The position numbers and the translations under genes were made by a program. The notes below the pieces were generated by a model. That model was not told the origin of the DNA and did not search any database. It saw only the letters and a list, made by a program, of their open reading frames with translations. Below are positions 12,775 to 25,859 of a DNA stretch of 64,000 bases, piece after piece. Origin of the DNA: Bursaphelenchus xylophilus (lineage: Eukaryota; Nematoda; Chromadorea; Rhabditida; Aphelenchoididae); assembly GCA_904066235.2 (NCBI GenBank), contig CAJFCV020000003.1, positions 8,866,001 to 8,930,000 on the forward strand, given 5' to 3'. Every line of letters begins with the position of its first letter. Position 1 is the first letter of the stretch.

Positions 12775-15700
12775 TTAGAGGCTAAGCCACGCCGCGACGA
12801 GGGCGATGATGAATGTGTGGGGCAGGAGGGATGAGGCGGAGTTGGTTCGGTTCACCCAGGCGTCCGATTCGAAGGGTTCTTCGTTGATGTCCTCGATGTC
12901 CGCGGGGAATTCGTCGACAACATGGATCTTGAAGCCGGTATTGTATTCCGAGGCGGTCTGAAGAATGTGTGAATTTTAAAATGCGGAAAAATTAAAAATT
13001 GGCAAGAATTATATTGGTCTAGTGTAGTACAGGGTGTTTCAAGAAATTCCCCGGAAAGTAATCGTCGATTTCTCGGCGCTCAGCCACGATATCCAAAAAA
13101 ATTTTTTTGCGGTAGAAAGAAGGGTATGGGCGGTTTTTTGCCTAAAAAGATTTTTTTCTACGCCGACGCGGAATGCAGTGTATTCGGCGAAGACTTTTGA
13201 TCGCTTTTTTGGCCATCGCTAACATAAGACATTCGGCAAGAGCCGTAAAGTTAGTTTCTCTCTAACAGACTCTTTTCATTTTGCGGTTTAAATATGTTTT
13301 TTACATTTCCATAGATGACATTTGGTGTGCCCTTGTCGGGCATGAAGCTCAAGACGGTCGCTTTCGCCTCTTTATTCAGACATCTCAAGTGCAATGTCTT
13401 TCTGAACTCCGCGAAACTCTCGAATCTGTCCGGATCGCTCTCGTCCGTCTCCCACAGGCACAGCTTGTCGGATGGCGTCTGAATCTTGGATGGAGCGAAC
13501 ACTTTCACCTGCTAAACGGCAATTGCATTAGTTATTGACGGAAAAGTTAATTAATGAGTTATGAGTTCGTTGGAATTGGCTTAATGAGTCGGCAAATGCA
13601 AAAAAATGGGTCACGCTTTGGGTGACACGTAATAATGGAAGTAAAAACGATGCCAGAGGGGATCTACGGGAGGCAAAGGAGCGGCGAAATGGCTTACCAT
13701 TCGCTCATCGGGTTCCAATTTGTCGATGCCTCCGAATTGATCATCGGAGAGGTAAAAGGAATGGTTCGAGCCGCCTTCCAGACTGAAATCATCCAATTAA
13801 CGATCAAAAAATATCTGTGGGTAATGTGATAGGCATGAGAAAAGAAAAATGTAATCAAAAAATAAGAAGAAAGTAATCAGAAATTTATTATAAGAAACTA
13901 GTCCAAAATATGAATCAATTTAACTGAACTTACACAAAGCTGTAGTTGAATCCTCTTTTCAAGTAGATCTCAGCCAGATATCCATTCACATACCACACTA
14001 ATTCGGGTGGACTTAGTCCGGTGATCCCTTGAAATCCGCGTCTTCCTCCTGGAGGGCCTAACTGAAGGACAAAAGAAGTCCTAGTGGGACTTCCCAACAA
14101 TGCCTGAGGCTTCCACACTCCAATCTTTGCGACTTCCCGCTTCACCGGTGGGACATACGGCGGGATGTAGTCTCCAACTTTTCCCACAAAAACGTGGCCA
14201 AAATCGACGCGAAATTTGTAGCAATAAACCGACAGCCAGTCAATGTGATTGATGTCGTACTCCTTGGGCAGGTCCAAGATGATATCCTCGCCCCCACGAT
14301 AACGCTGATTCATCGGCGTGATCTCCGTGGGAGTGTCGCGACCTCGAATCGGAACTTTGACGCCAGCATCGTGCACCACAATCCCTCCACGGCCCACGAA
14401 GAAATAACCGTCGGGGGCTTTGTCGGCGTCGAAAGTAAAGGCAAAAATCTTGATGGTACGACGGTCTTGGATCAGAATTGGGCCCGAACCGACGCCATAG
14501 CGCAAACCGGAGAGTTCTTTACCAATAAATTGAGATTTTGGGACAGTGACATCACTGGGAATTGTTATCGAAGCTAGGGTTTGTTTCTGAAAATTTTTGC
14601 GTAAAAATCTTTCTGATTTCAAAAATCGCTTATTTTTAAAAAAAATAAAGCAAAAATCAGTGGTAATCACAAAAATTTTTACACATTTTTTCGCTGAAAA
14701 TGCATAAAACTGCGAAAAAATCTTGATTATTTAGCTGGAAATTTGCAGAGTTGCATTTTTTCAATTATTTGGCTCTTTTTTGGCTGCTTTTTTAGTTGAT
14801 GATTCCTTACCTCGCTCGGCGAATAAATACTGACAGTCTTGAATTCGGTGATCCTCTTCCTTTGCGGAAGATGCAAAACGACTCTTTCCGTGTTCTCATA
14901 AAGCCCCAAGGGTGTGACGCTGAAATGACACACTAAATTAGAGCGATTCGGGTTGTTCGCTTTACCCAAACTCGAATGTAGGCAATTTGAAACCATCTTT
15001 GGAGGGTGAATCAGTCGAATCGATCCAGAAAAAGGCTTCTGAAATTGGAATCGGGATATTGTAGAGGTCAGGAAATCATTGTAAAAAACAATCTTATTCA
15101 AAAATTCATTGTCCAAATTTCAATATGCAATTTCAAAATTTTCTAATGTAAACTTTTAGATTCTTGGCTTAAAATTTTAAGGTGAAAAAATCGGTAGTCA
15201 AGTGTTTATCTAATTTTTCGCATAAATTATGCAAGGATTGCATCTTCCTCTTCCCGAACATGTCTTCATATATCATTTTTGCCGCCAAAGGGAACATCTT
15301 CCCGGTTTATGGCCGCCTCCCCGGGCTCTGGTTTATCCGTTCGCGGGATCAAGGCCAGCCAGATGTCCATGACTTTGGGTGACCTTTGAGGGTCGGCGAA
15401 AAACAAAGGGCCGCGAAGTCAATCGAGGACGTCAAGTGGATCAACAAGACTTTTAATTTCTCCAGTTTTGGCAAGAATCATTTGAAGAGGCACTTGGGGT
15501 AATATAGTCGGGATTTTTTGAGTCAAAAGTGGGAAATTCTTATAGTGTGCCTAGTACAATATAAAAAATCACAGAATAAGATCCTCAGATTTTAGTGGAC
15601 CATAACCCAAATAAGACCAATATTTCCTAAGGCATATGCGAAATATTTAGCTTGATCTCTGAAAAATTTTTTGGAGCGTAATTTGGTGGAAATTTTCATA

Positions 15701-16384
15701 TTTTTCGTAATTTTCAAATTGAAAAAACATGTCTTGTTTGAAATGGAAAGTCAAAATTTTTCTACAAAAACCTTTTTTGAGCTATTTATATTATTTTTCC
15801 CCCCGACCGACTCTCTCCATTTTCAACAGTCTATCGGCAAAAAAAGTTTTGTTGAATATCTCGACTAAAATTTCATAGTAAAAACTAAAATTTTTAGGAA
15901 TTAAATTGTGGCCTAGTTAAAATTTGGAGACAAAATTTGATTCATGATAGAGCCGAAAACTTTTGAAAATTTCAATTTTCTCAAACTACCAGATGCCCAG
16001 TCCAACATCGGCAACTTTTATGTCATCCAAAATTCTTGCAAATTCCACTTACCGCTCGTCGGATGGAAGGTGAAGTTGAGGACCTGCAGGCATGATTCGT
16101 TGACCAAAAACAAATGCCCACTCAAGGCGGCGTCGGGATCCGCGAACTCGCCCAGGTAAACACCAAACTCCGGGTCATAACTGTTGATGGCGCGCTCCGC
16201 CAGGCAAACTGTAAAGAAGTTTTGTTTACTTAATTAGGCTCCGTTTAGGGAAAGAAATCTCCCAAGAGTTTGGGGGGAATGTTTGCGCTGGGATCGCTGA
16301 CCTTTTCCCAGCCCCGAACCAAATTAAAAATTCACCTGTAAACAGAAAACTGGTCAGGATCTGCAGCCGCGTTGTTGTACCCAT
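12775..16384 (-). CDS. Skeletor-like secreted protein with two DM13 domains
   Basis: Eight exons (16384-16336, 16208-16053, 15038-14966, 14919-14811, 14586-13934, 13782-13698, 13508-13305, 12957-12775) join in phase to 503 residues. A short signal peptide precedes a first DM13 domain (residues about 25-125; GVYLGEFADPDAALSGHLFL, then EAFFWIDSTDSPSKDGFKLP). A second DM13 follows (about 150-250; FTFDADKAPDGYFFVGRGG, DWLSVYCYKFRVDFGHVFVG). The C-terminal half matches the end of Drosophila Skeletor: ELVWYVNGYLAEIYLKRGFN, FYLSDDQFGGIDK and LCLWETDES, then a FAEFRKTL-type segment. The tail ends in a short hydrophobic stretch (PHTFIIALVAAWLSL) that could be a GPI-attachment signal. DM13 is proposed to be a redox or electron-transfer module. 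Insect Skeletor has been linked to the spindle matrix and cuticle; the role here is unknown. Confidence 0.88.
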
Positions 16385-19300
16385 CGAGCTGAGACTCTAA
16401 ATGATATTATTTTTATGGAAGCTCAAGGTTTGAAAAAGGCAATTAACACGAAAAACGAACAAATTTTTTTTGTAATCATCAGGATTTTTTGACGGAAAAA
16501 TAAAAAATTGCAATAAAAGAAACAAATAACAACAAAACAGGGTAAAATACATTCTGCAAGAAGAAAAACCTGCACAAATTTTTTTTTGAAAATGCCGTTT
16601 TTGGCCAAAATTAAATTCCTTGGCCAAAAAAATCAACATTATCCCAAAAACACAGTTCCAAATAAAAAATCAATTAAACTGGTCCAAATTAATATTCTAA
16701 TCGTAAGTTGACTTCATTATCTAATAGAAAATATACATTAAAAATGACAAAAAGAGTCATCAAAAGCCCTTTCTTTGTCCATCAGCCCTCCACTCCAGCG
16801 TCAGTTCCTGTCCATTCCATTTGACAATCTTTTTCCTTTATCTCTTCATCTAATGTGATCAAATCTACCTGTTAGAGCTCTGAAGGATCCTCAAAAGCTT
16901 CTGCATATCCCCCAAAGAGCGGACACGCTGATATGAATTCCCTGAATCCCCGCCATCGGAACGGAGGGGAAAACAATAAGCGAGGACCTTGAACACACTC
17001 CGGAATCTCTGGAGGACATTTGAATGGACGAGGGGATCTTGAGGCCCCTCCCCCAGCCTCCTTGTCCCCCACCGAGCACTCAAACCAATCTCAGAGGTCA
17101 TTGATGGTCATCTGGGCATGCTTGTCAGTCCATCTGTGAAACCGCGCCCCGTTTTTCGCGCAAATAAGGCGCGGGAGTGTCAAGTTGATCTGCGAAAAAT
17201 AAGGTGACCGGGCCATGGAAGGGAGTGGATTTTCGTGAAAATTATTTGCCTCAGGGCATGAGTATGTGCTCAAAAATTTGAATATCCCAAAATGTGTTTG
17301 GAATCCGTCAAAAAACCGCCAATTTTTTTTTGAAAATATCGCTGAATAGTATCAGCAAAAGCCCTGGGAGATCCGAAATTTTCTATAATTTCAGAATCTG
17401 CCAATGATGCCGATAGAAATTGAGTAATTCTACCAAAACCCACTAAAAAAATTTCAATTGAAAAATCAGCCATTTTCCAAAAAAAAAATCGCTGGAATTT
17501 CTTGGATCTAGGCTCTAGTGCATTAAAGACGCATTTTTTAGAACCTGTCAATGAAATTGCCAATTATCCTTTATTTTCTGCGAACCCCTTCAAAATCCCG
17601 CCGAAACCCAAAAATCACCCATTTCCCCTCAAAAAAAAACGCTAAATCCTTTGAAATCAAGCCCTCGGCATCAAGAATTCACAATAATTTTGGAATTCGC
17701 CTTCCGGAATCCCTCTCCGCAATTATCCTCGGAGGAAAAATACGACTTCAGCCCTCACCATTAGACGGCGCTTTGTTTCAGTGCCGTCAAAATGATTCCA
17801 CTCACGAATTCTAATTGTCAAACACGGGAAGCCGGCAGTTTCGGGAGTGTAATTGCATGGCATGTGGACACGTAAATGTCCATTGTCCATAATTGTGGAG
17901 ATTAGGGGAACAAGTCGCCAGCTGCTTGGGGAGCGGGGGAAAAGTTTCCGACGGCGGCGGAACAAGGCATGAATAAATCAAGGCGTCACCCAATTTATTC
18001 TTGCATTTAATTACCCTCATTTCAAGCCTCCATCCCGCAGCTTTAGGGCATAGACAAAAAACAAAGAAGCGAGCGCGGAATGACCGATATTTTACAAGGT
18101 TGATTTAGGTAGTCAAGTGAAATTTAAAAGCAATTTTGATGACCAAAGAAAAGCAATTGAATGGGAAACTGTATCTTACTTCAAAATAGGCAGCAACAAC
18201 AACTTGAAGAAATAAAAATCATAAAATTTTTCACCATTTTTTTTGATAGAGAATTCAACTTTTACCCTCAAACATGAAGTTCGGCTCAATTTTGATGTCT
18301 AAAACAAGATATTTCAACAGTAAAATTGAATTTTCAACGACCTTTAAAAAGAAAACTCGATTTTTTTATTCAATTTTCATTCAACTTTTGATGGCCACCT
18401 CGACCACAACAAGATTAGCCTCAAAAATAGCCATAAAAGGAGCCGTTGAATCAGCATGCTCTCAAAACTTTCGAATTTGGCGTTATTGAAAAAACATCGC
18501 CTCGAAAATGTCCTGCCATTTTCTTTTGTCATGCAAAACTCGGCGAAATTTCCTTCGCTTCTTCATAAAGGAGAAGATGAGCGCGGAAAGGCCTCTCTAT
18601 CACAACCTCAGAACACATAAAAACATGCTGCGTCGACCCAGAAATCAAGGGCATTCGGAAGGTGAAATTCGAACGAAAAAATTGGGATTCCACCTCGAAA
18701 TCTGGGCTGCTTAATTGCGCTTCTTGGCATCTGGCTTTAAAGAAGATGACAAAAACCCGCGTCTTCCCCCAAAAAAAAATAGACGACCAACCGAAGGGGC
18801 TAGCCGGAAGAGGCAGCAAATTAGCAGCCTGTGAATGATGGATCCATGCACGGGCCATATGCTGTGCCCTTCAAGAGATATATTGGCTGTAAATTCGATC
18901 TCCCTCCTCTTACGAAACAAGTCGCGCAAAAAGGAGCGATGTCTCAGGATTGGGTAATCGCGGAACTGTAAAAAGACTCGTCTATATATGACGACAAGAA
19001 GGGTGGAAAGATACCATGAAAGGGACGATCGTTTAGCCGGTTAAGAGTTCTCGAAGAGGCGGAGATAAAGTTTATCTTGGTTCCCATTTTTTTCATCCTC
19101 TTCCTGAAGGGGAAAGAGGTGGTAAAGGTGAAAGTCGGGTTCGTATTTGTAGAAGATACAGCGAAAGGGGGATAATGGATTGGAGTGAAAAGAAAATGAT
19201 GGTTTAGGATATTACTAATGGACAAAAAATGATGACAATATGGATAAAGGTTACCTTAAAGGTTCTTTTTGGGTACATACTTATTTTCTCAGCGCAGCGT

Positions 19301-21698
19301 ATGGAATTTTTCCAAAAAGTCGTTCGCTAAAGTTATCAAATACTGCTTGAAAACTACCTCGAGCCTCATAAAAATTTGCGCCACTGAACAAAAGATATTA
19401 GAGAAAAGCTTATATGAACTATCCCCAAATTAATAGGCATGGCCAAGACTGTTGATCGAAGCCAATTAAGCACGGGCCAAAACAGTTTGTCCGGGCCTGC
19501 AATTAAGGACTTTCCCAGCATAGAGACCCTTTTACATGCAGGTGCTCCAAAAATACGGATGCTTTTTGTGGCGCCGACTCGAGAGCGTTGTAACTTTAAT
19601 TGCCGGCCATTAGTCATCCCGAAGAACAAGGTAATCGGGATGTTCGAGATCCCCGAAGATGACGGGCTTATTCTCAATCCTCCCTCTCTCTTAAATACTC
19701 TGCAACTACGAAAAACAATTTTCACATTCATTCAAAAAGAAGCTAGTTACAGAAGTAACAAGTTATATTAGAATAGGTGAAGAAGCTTGGCGAGATTACC
19801 GAGAAATCTCGTTAATTCGAACAAAAGGCTGTAATAAAGAAGAACGACGGAATATGGTGGTCATTTGAGTGAGGGAATGGACGCAGGAACCGTAGAGACC
19901 CACCCTCCGCAGACATCTTCCAACGAATTTCTGCGCATCCACCGAAAACATGAAAAGTTTTTTGTTTGATCGGGATTCTGATGACTGAGGACGAAGGCCA
20001 AACACAATTTAATGGGGGTTTAAAATTTTTGGAAACGATGTAAAATATGCAAAATATTATGTTATAATAATTAAAATTACAGAGAAAATTTTGAAATTTT
20101 GATTAATCCAGAAAAAGAAAAAATATTTTTTTGGCTCACGCTTTGCAGTAATCATCAAGACTTTGCCAAAAACGGGCATAGTTTGCGAATTTTTGAATTC
20201 AAAAATACAAAGCAAAAAGTAAAATTTTACGAATATTAACACAGCCGTGGCCAAACAAATTTTTTCTATTTACCGCTTGACTCTTGCCCTGAAAAATCGT
20301 TGAATATCTCGGCTGCCCGAGCAAAAAGAAGTATGAAATTTTCAGAAGTTAAAACATAGCCTTGATAACTACCATTCCAAAATTTAAAGGTAATCCGACA
20401 GTGGTACCATGAGAAAATCGCGTTTCAGCCTCACTTGCGCTGAAACCTCACAAGTATCCAATTTCCCCCCAAAAACCCTAATTTTAACCCAAAAAATCAC
20501 GAAAAACCTCCCCATTCCCAGAGAAGCCGCTTCGTATAGCTCCAGAAGATCAGTCTGATACCATGGAAAGGGAAGCGGTGGGTCTTCCCAAATTGGGTGA
20601 ACAACTCGAAGATCAGATAAGCCGAGGAAACGAAAACGCTTATGTCTTGCGCATGAGTCAACCAAATTTCAAAAACGACTGATGGCATCCCCCTCCCGCC
20701 CTCGGTGTGAAGTGCTCTTCAAGATTGGAGCTGCACAGCGGGGCGCTCGCCGAGATTCCGGGACTTTCGATTCAATTGCCGTTCATAATATGAATCGGTT
20801 CAGAAAAGCGGACTTGGAACGAGTCATGGTCAGAGTTTACGGTTTGCGCAACCAAGGCCGATGACTCAAGTGATCGCTGAAACAAGGAAGGTCGTCTTGT
20901 CTCCAGTTTATGAGTAGCGTGAGTAAGAACGTGACGGTGAAATAAAAATCAAAGAAAAATGTAAAAAATTACAATTTGGAAATAACTGAAGTACATAGTA
21001 TTACTGGGTCTCTTCGAGAAAATCTGGGAGCGTAAGAAATTTTGGTGGGAGTAAATTATGTCGATTCCACAGTGTAAAAGACATGAGGACACAAATTATA
21101 GGCCCGTCATTCGGGTTTTACCGTATATGGGTAAATAATATGGGCGTGAAAAATAAAGGGAAGAAGCAGATCACCTTCTGCGAGGGTAAGACCGTCAACT
21201 TGGAGTTGCTTGACCATGTTGATGACTATTGATTGACCATATTTTCAGTTATTGTTTCACCTAGAAAGTTATGATACAGCAAAGATTCAAGGAAAATATT
21301 TTGGCTGATATCACATTTGATGACAAGTAAGATGTTTTCTCACGTTTACCTCGACTTCAGCCCGTTTCTAAGATTTTTGAGATCTTTTAATCTCGCTTGG
21401 TCTCTTGGACTAGTCATCTTCGGTTTAGTAGAATTTTTCATTGAAAAAAATCATTAACAGTTTTTGAATTTTTATACCGTACCCACTAAATCTTTAGCAT
21501 TACAGAAATGGAAACATGTCACATGAAAAATTTACCCCCTTATCGCCTGCTGGTGTCAGCTCCTTTCCAGCACAATGTCACCTCCACACCTTCGAATGCA
21601 GAGAAAACAGTTTTCTAATAAATACAAAACCTTATCATTGATAAGCCCGAAGTCGCCGCCAGGCATTTCCAGTTCCGTCTTTTGCTTCTCCTCTCATC
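16385..21698. other. Gene-poor intergenic stretch, 5.3 kb
   Basis: Mostly AT-rich sequence with homopolymer runs. Slightly GC-richer islands at 16865-17260, 17700-18030 and 20380-20880 contain open frames of 60-100 codons on either strand. One of them, at about 20690-20500 on the minus strand, is hydrophobic enough to resemble a membrane segment. I cannot link any of them into a gene. The divergent promoters of the Skeletor-like gene and the FN3 gene must lie at the two ends. Confidence 0.45.
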
Positions 21699-23907
21699 AT
21701 GGGTCTAGTTTTATGGACCCTGGGGGCTTTGTTATTGCAGAGTGTGTGTGGTCAGGCGCCGCATATTCGCAACCTACATGCCAGATTCGACCCGCAACAG
21801 GACTCGGTGTACGTCAGCTGGACAGCGCCTTATGTCAAGGATGGTAAGGAAGTTTCTCTCGGAGGACGAATTAGGCTATTTGGAAATAAAGTAGCGCGCA
21901 AAATTTATGAAGAAATAGCTTGAAGAGCGGCGCTGATTTTGAAAAAAAAGTATTTTTGAATTAGTAATTTTTTAAAGCGGCAAAGATCAATAAATATTAT
22001 CTCGGCCCTGCCTGCAATCTTATTGTTAAAAATTTCAATGAGTGTTATGTGGCCCATATAGGCTTCATTTTTACGTTTTACTTATCTTTGATGTTCTAAT
22101 TCTTTTTTGTCAGACCTACAATATCAAGTGAAGTATCGCCTATTGAACCGAGAAGATGACTGGCATTATATTCGAGTCCAAGAGACCGAAGCAAGGTTAG
22201 AAGAGCTCACGAATCTCAGAAATGGGGATGAAGTCGAAGTTGAGGTAAGAAACGCCGTACTTTGTCATCATCAGCAAGTGGAATATCAGAAAAAATATTT
22301 TTCTAAAGTTTGATACCAAATATGTTTATAGGTCAAATCTGAACTAGACGGAGCCAACCCAGGTCAATCTTTGGTCATCAACGTCGTCAAGCAACTTCAA
22401 GTTGACGGCCTTACCCTCGAAGAAGACGACTTGCTCCCTCCTCTTAATTTTCAAGCCCACATTCTTGATCCCTATACTGTAAAACTCCAATGGAGACCTT
22501 ATAATCTCAATCCCAATGCCTTCTACATAGTGAATTCAAAGCAATTGACTCCTAGGAATGAGGATAACCTGTTCAGACAACAGGTAAGACAGATGGTCTA
22601 GTATAATGTAAAAATATTTATATTTTAGGTCAGAGTAGAGGAAACCGAGTTTGTTTTGAGGAATCTGGAGCCCGGAGAGAAGTATGAGTTTACAATTCGG
22701 ACGGCTACAGCGCCAGATCATACATCCAGCACTGCGGCGATCGTGGAGATCACCATGCCTGGAGGTAATTTTACAGTGGGGGACCTGATCCAGTGGCATA
22801 AAACGACCATTTTGTATCCGGGAAGTATCAAAAATGTGGCAAAATGCTTCCCTCTCCAAGTGAAAAAAAAATTCGTTTTGAAGAGCGCGCCGATTGCCTC
22901 ACAAAAAGAGCCGGGCGCGCTTTTGAAATATGAGTTTTTTTCACTTGGAGAGGGAAGCATTTTACCGCATTTTTGATACTTCCCGGATGTAAAATGGCAC
23001 GTTTTTTGCCACTGGATCAGGTCCCCCACTGTAGGAATAATTGTCCACAACCCTGCTTTTTTGATAGCAAAAAGTCTTAAAACGATCGCGAAAGTCTTTG
23101 ACAACTATATTTTTACAGCGGAAGAGTACTACGAAGTTGGAAATCTCCTGATCTCCAGTAAATTTAACCTTGATGGAACTGGAACCGTAAATTTAACCTG
23201 GGAAGTTCCTCGAAACATGAAAGATAAGATTCAAGGATACCATGTGGAATACACTCCGGAACAAGCCAAAGACTGGAAAAAGCTCTACTTTGACGGAAGC
23301 AGTCCTACGACAATTTTGACGGATCTCACTAGGTGAGAAGGCCTACTGCAATATCGAAAAAAAAACTAAATTTGCTACTAAAACAATGTAAAAGCTAAAT
23401 GACCAAATTAATTTCAGTGACACACAGTACTTACTGAAAATACGAACCGTCCTGAAAAACAATCTGGAGACCGACAGCGGCGAGTTCAAGTTCAAGACAC
23501 CCAGAATTCCGAGAAATCCAATCGAAAAAGTTGATGTCATCTATTCCAGTGAGACTTCAGATGTCAGATTACAATGGGAACTCAAGCGGTAAGATATTTT
23601 GCAACCTATTTTATAGTTGATAACTAACTTTCCGATAATTTTTTCAAACAAAAGTTAACCTATATTATCCATGTTTAGTGATGAAGATTCGAATGCAATT
23701 AGTGGCTATGTCGTCTACATAAATGAAGATCCCGATGCTCCAGAGCACGTCTGGCGAAGGATTCAACATAATTCGGCGGATAAATCGGTTCTCATTGCGG
23801 GACTTTTGACCGATACAACCTATTATGTTAGAATCACACCTATCCTAAGTGATGGCACCGTGCAAAAATCTACTGTGGTCTATCGATTCACAACTTTATG
23901 TAGGTGA
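21699..23907 (+). CDS. Secreted fibronectin type III repeat protein
   Basis: Seven exons (21699-21843, 22114-22244, 22332-22583, 22629-22764, 23119-23332, 23418-23588, 23679-23907) join in phase to 425 residues. A signal peptide, MGLVLWTLGALLLQSVCG, is followed by about four FN3-like modules. They are recognisable from repeated VYVSWTAPY / VKLQWRPYNL / VNLTWEVPRN / VRLQWELKR strands, each followed by a YxV(E)Y strand and a Y-x-(L/F/V)-x-I-R-T strand such as YEFTIRTATAP and YYVRITPILSD. There is no transmembrane segment, so the protein is probably extracellular. The last exon stops at 23905-23907 within a sequence that could also serve as a splice donor, so further exons are possible. A MITE sits in intron 4. 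I do not recognise a specific orthologue. Confidence 0.78.
22774..23031. mobile_element. Tc1/mariner-like MITE with TA duplication
   Basis: An almost perfect inverted repeat: CAGTGGGGGACCTGATCCAG on the left and CTGGATCAGGTCCCCCACTG on the right, flanked by TA on both sides (22772-22773 and 23032-23033). The arms extend over about 100 bases each, with the block GGGAAGTATCAAAAATG and its complement. The central loop has CGCGCC-containing sequence. TA flanks and a CAGT start are typical of Tc1/mariner-mobilised non-autonomous elements. It lies inside intron 4 of the FN3 gene, just after the donor, and could affect splicing. Confidence 0.85.
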
Positions 23908-24383
23908 AAATAGAGTCCATAAAGAACGTTTTAGCCCATCAACCAAGACATCATCACAAACGACATCGACGTCATCTAAGACATTACATCAAGATCACGG
24001 ACTGCTATGATAATGTAAAATTTTGATGAAAACCTCGACAAATTGTTCTTACAATTGACATTCTGCCAGATTAGTCTTAGAATCAATCTTGCCAAATTTT
24101 ATCCACTTTTTAGGTATGAATTATCATGGATAATATTTTAGAAGGACTGCAAATCCTCAGAACGCTGCACTCAGATGGAAGATGGGAAATGGTGCCTCCC
24201 TCGCGTCCGCAAACTCGCAAAAAATATCGATACAGACATTATGGTACAAAAATACGTTATTTACACAAACTAATTGCATGCAACGCTCAATATTTCTGGA
24301 TTGCGCAATAAAAGATAAATTTTTTTGTTGGGAAATTATTTTTGGGAAGCGGGAGATTTTTTTGTTGCATTCCCAAATAAAGG
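23908..24383. other. Spacer between FN3 gene and PTB-like exons
   Basis: A segment at 24142-24241 begins after a TTTTAG acceptor and reads KDCKSSERCTQMEDGKWCLP in one frame, which looks protein-like, but I cannot join it in phase to the FN3 exons or to the exons downstream. AATAAA at about 24306 may be the FN3 poly(A) signal. The recurrent motif CATGGATAATAT is present at 24126. Confidence 0.4.
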
Positions 24384-25859
24384 ATGGCAATTCCGGCACA
24401 CACCTTCAAGACGTGGTTTTTGGGCCGTCATGTTGTGGCAGATATCGATGTCGACAATTTCGAAGAGGTCAGTTCTTTTTTCTCTGTTTTTCTATAATTT
24501 TAGGTAATAAATAGTTGAAAATGTAAATTTTAACTGCTGTTGAAGGTTGTAGAAGATGGAAAAGGTTGTGAACTTGTTGCATCTTGAGTAAAATATTGAA
24601 GCTCGCAAAAATTCTTGTTTTTTTTATTTTAGACGTTATCCATGACGATGAGATAATTTTAGATATAACTTTCGACAAGTTGCGAAACTTTTCTGGTTTT
24701 TTACAAATTTTACGACCTCATGAGCTTATTTATGACGCGAGCTAAATGATTGTTTATTTTAAAGATATTTACTCATTGTTTTATATTACCCATGACAATT
24801 TCCGACATTAATTTTAATTTCTTCTGCTTTCAGGCCTGTTTTTCGCTGATTCGCCAACAAAAGGAGATCATAATGGATGCCGAGGTCTATTCCACACATG
24901 TAAGTCAGTCCGACCCCGCTATTACGCATCCGTTTTATGTTTTACTCGACATCAAACGAGCCCTTCCCATTCCCAGGTCTTTTGTTTTGAATGTATTGCT
25001 TTAGGTAAGGATGAAGTCTCAGAGAAATGCGTGTTACGATTTCCCCGTGGTGAACTTTGTCGACGTAATCCGAATTGGCAATTTGCCCACCGTGTTTGGC
25101 TTGTTGATGAGCAGTGCGAAGAGCAGATATTCGGTCTATTTCTTTTCCATACGACCGTTTACGGATAAGGAACAAGTGATTTATCAACAACTGTTTTCTT
25201 CTGGGTAAGTTTCCGTTTATTTTATCATTTTTTTAAACATTTTTAGACCGAAAGTATCTAATGCCCAGTATAATATAATTTTTTGCTGATAACTATTTTT
25301 TTCTTGCTAATTATTGAAGTGAATACGTTCCTAAAAGTACTATTAATGTGTGAGTTGTAATTCCCCCTAATATTATCTTATATATTATGTCATATGGCCT
25401 TGTTTCGAGCCAGTCCCATTAACTTTTCACCTCGAATTGGTTAATGTTTAAGCTCTGAAAAATTAAAGAAGTTTTTGGCCAAAGATTTATGGCAGTAGAT
25501 GAGTCTAAGACCTCCAGTAATAAATGTCGATTGCTTTTTTGACCCTCCCTCAAAATTTATGGCCTTTTTCTCGAATTATATAATCCATCATGTTCAATAT
25601 GTTGGGGCTAAAAATTTAATCCCCGATATCGCAAGACCCCTTCTTCACGTGATCGGAGAAGTTTATTTTGGACTGAAGACTATATTCTTTTGCAAATTTA
25701 GAAAGTCCAAGCCTTGGATTTCACAAATCCCCGATTTTAATCTGACGTTTTTCCCTTTGCAGACACGCCGATCCCCATTTCCCCGTGTTAATGGACACCG
25801 AAAGCGCCTTGCTGATGCTGCGAAGTGCAGTTCCTCGGATCATCGGCTTCTCTCGGAAC
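24384..25859 (+). CDS. PTB/PID-like module, four exons (probable 5' part of RGS gene)
   Basis: Exons 24384-24467, 24834-24899, 25005-25204 and 25763-25859 join in phase to 149 residues starting MAIPAHTFKTWFLGRHVVAD. The pattern resembles a phosphotyrosine-binding fold: FLGRHVVADIDVDNFEEAC, EIIMDAEVYSTHVRMKS, then NFVDVIRIGNLPTVFG, YSVYFFSI and DKEQVIYQQL. This assignment is by eye and modest. The last exon ends in phase 0 after IIGFSRN with a good GTAAGT donor, so the gene must continue. The next credible acceptor in phase 0 opens the RGS gene exon at 30490. PTB plus RGS would recall RGS12/Loco proteins. The first codon is uncertain: no clear signal decides it. Confidence 0.5.

Noticed and set aside
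15182..15382. Possible exon with LPGLWFIRSRDQGQPD
   Set aside because: It lies in the long second intron of the Skeletor-like gene; the flanking exons already join in phase to a complete DM13 domain, and no frame here fits.
22718..23104. 128-codon open frame on the minus strand
   Set aside because: It is a translation of the MITE at 22774-23031 and its flanks.
24651..24744. Segment reading VIHDDEIILDITFDKLRN on the plus strand
   Set aside because: It has a good acceptor in front but would need joining through a frame of the preceding exon that conflicts with the better PTB-like frame.
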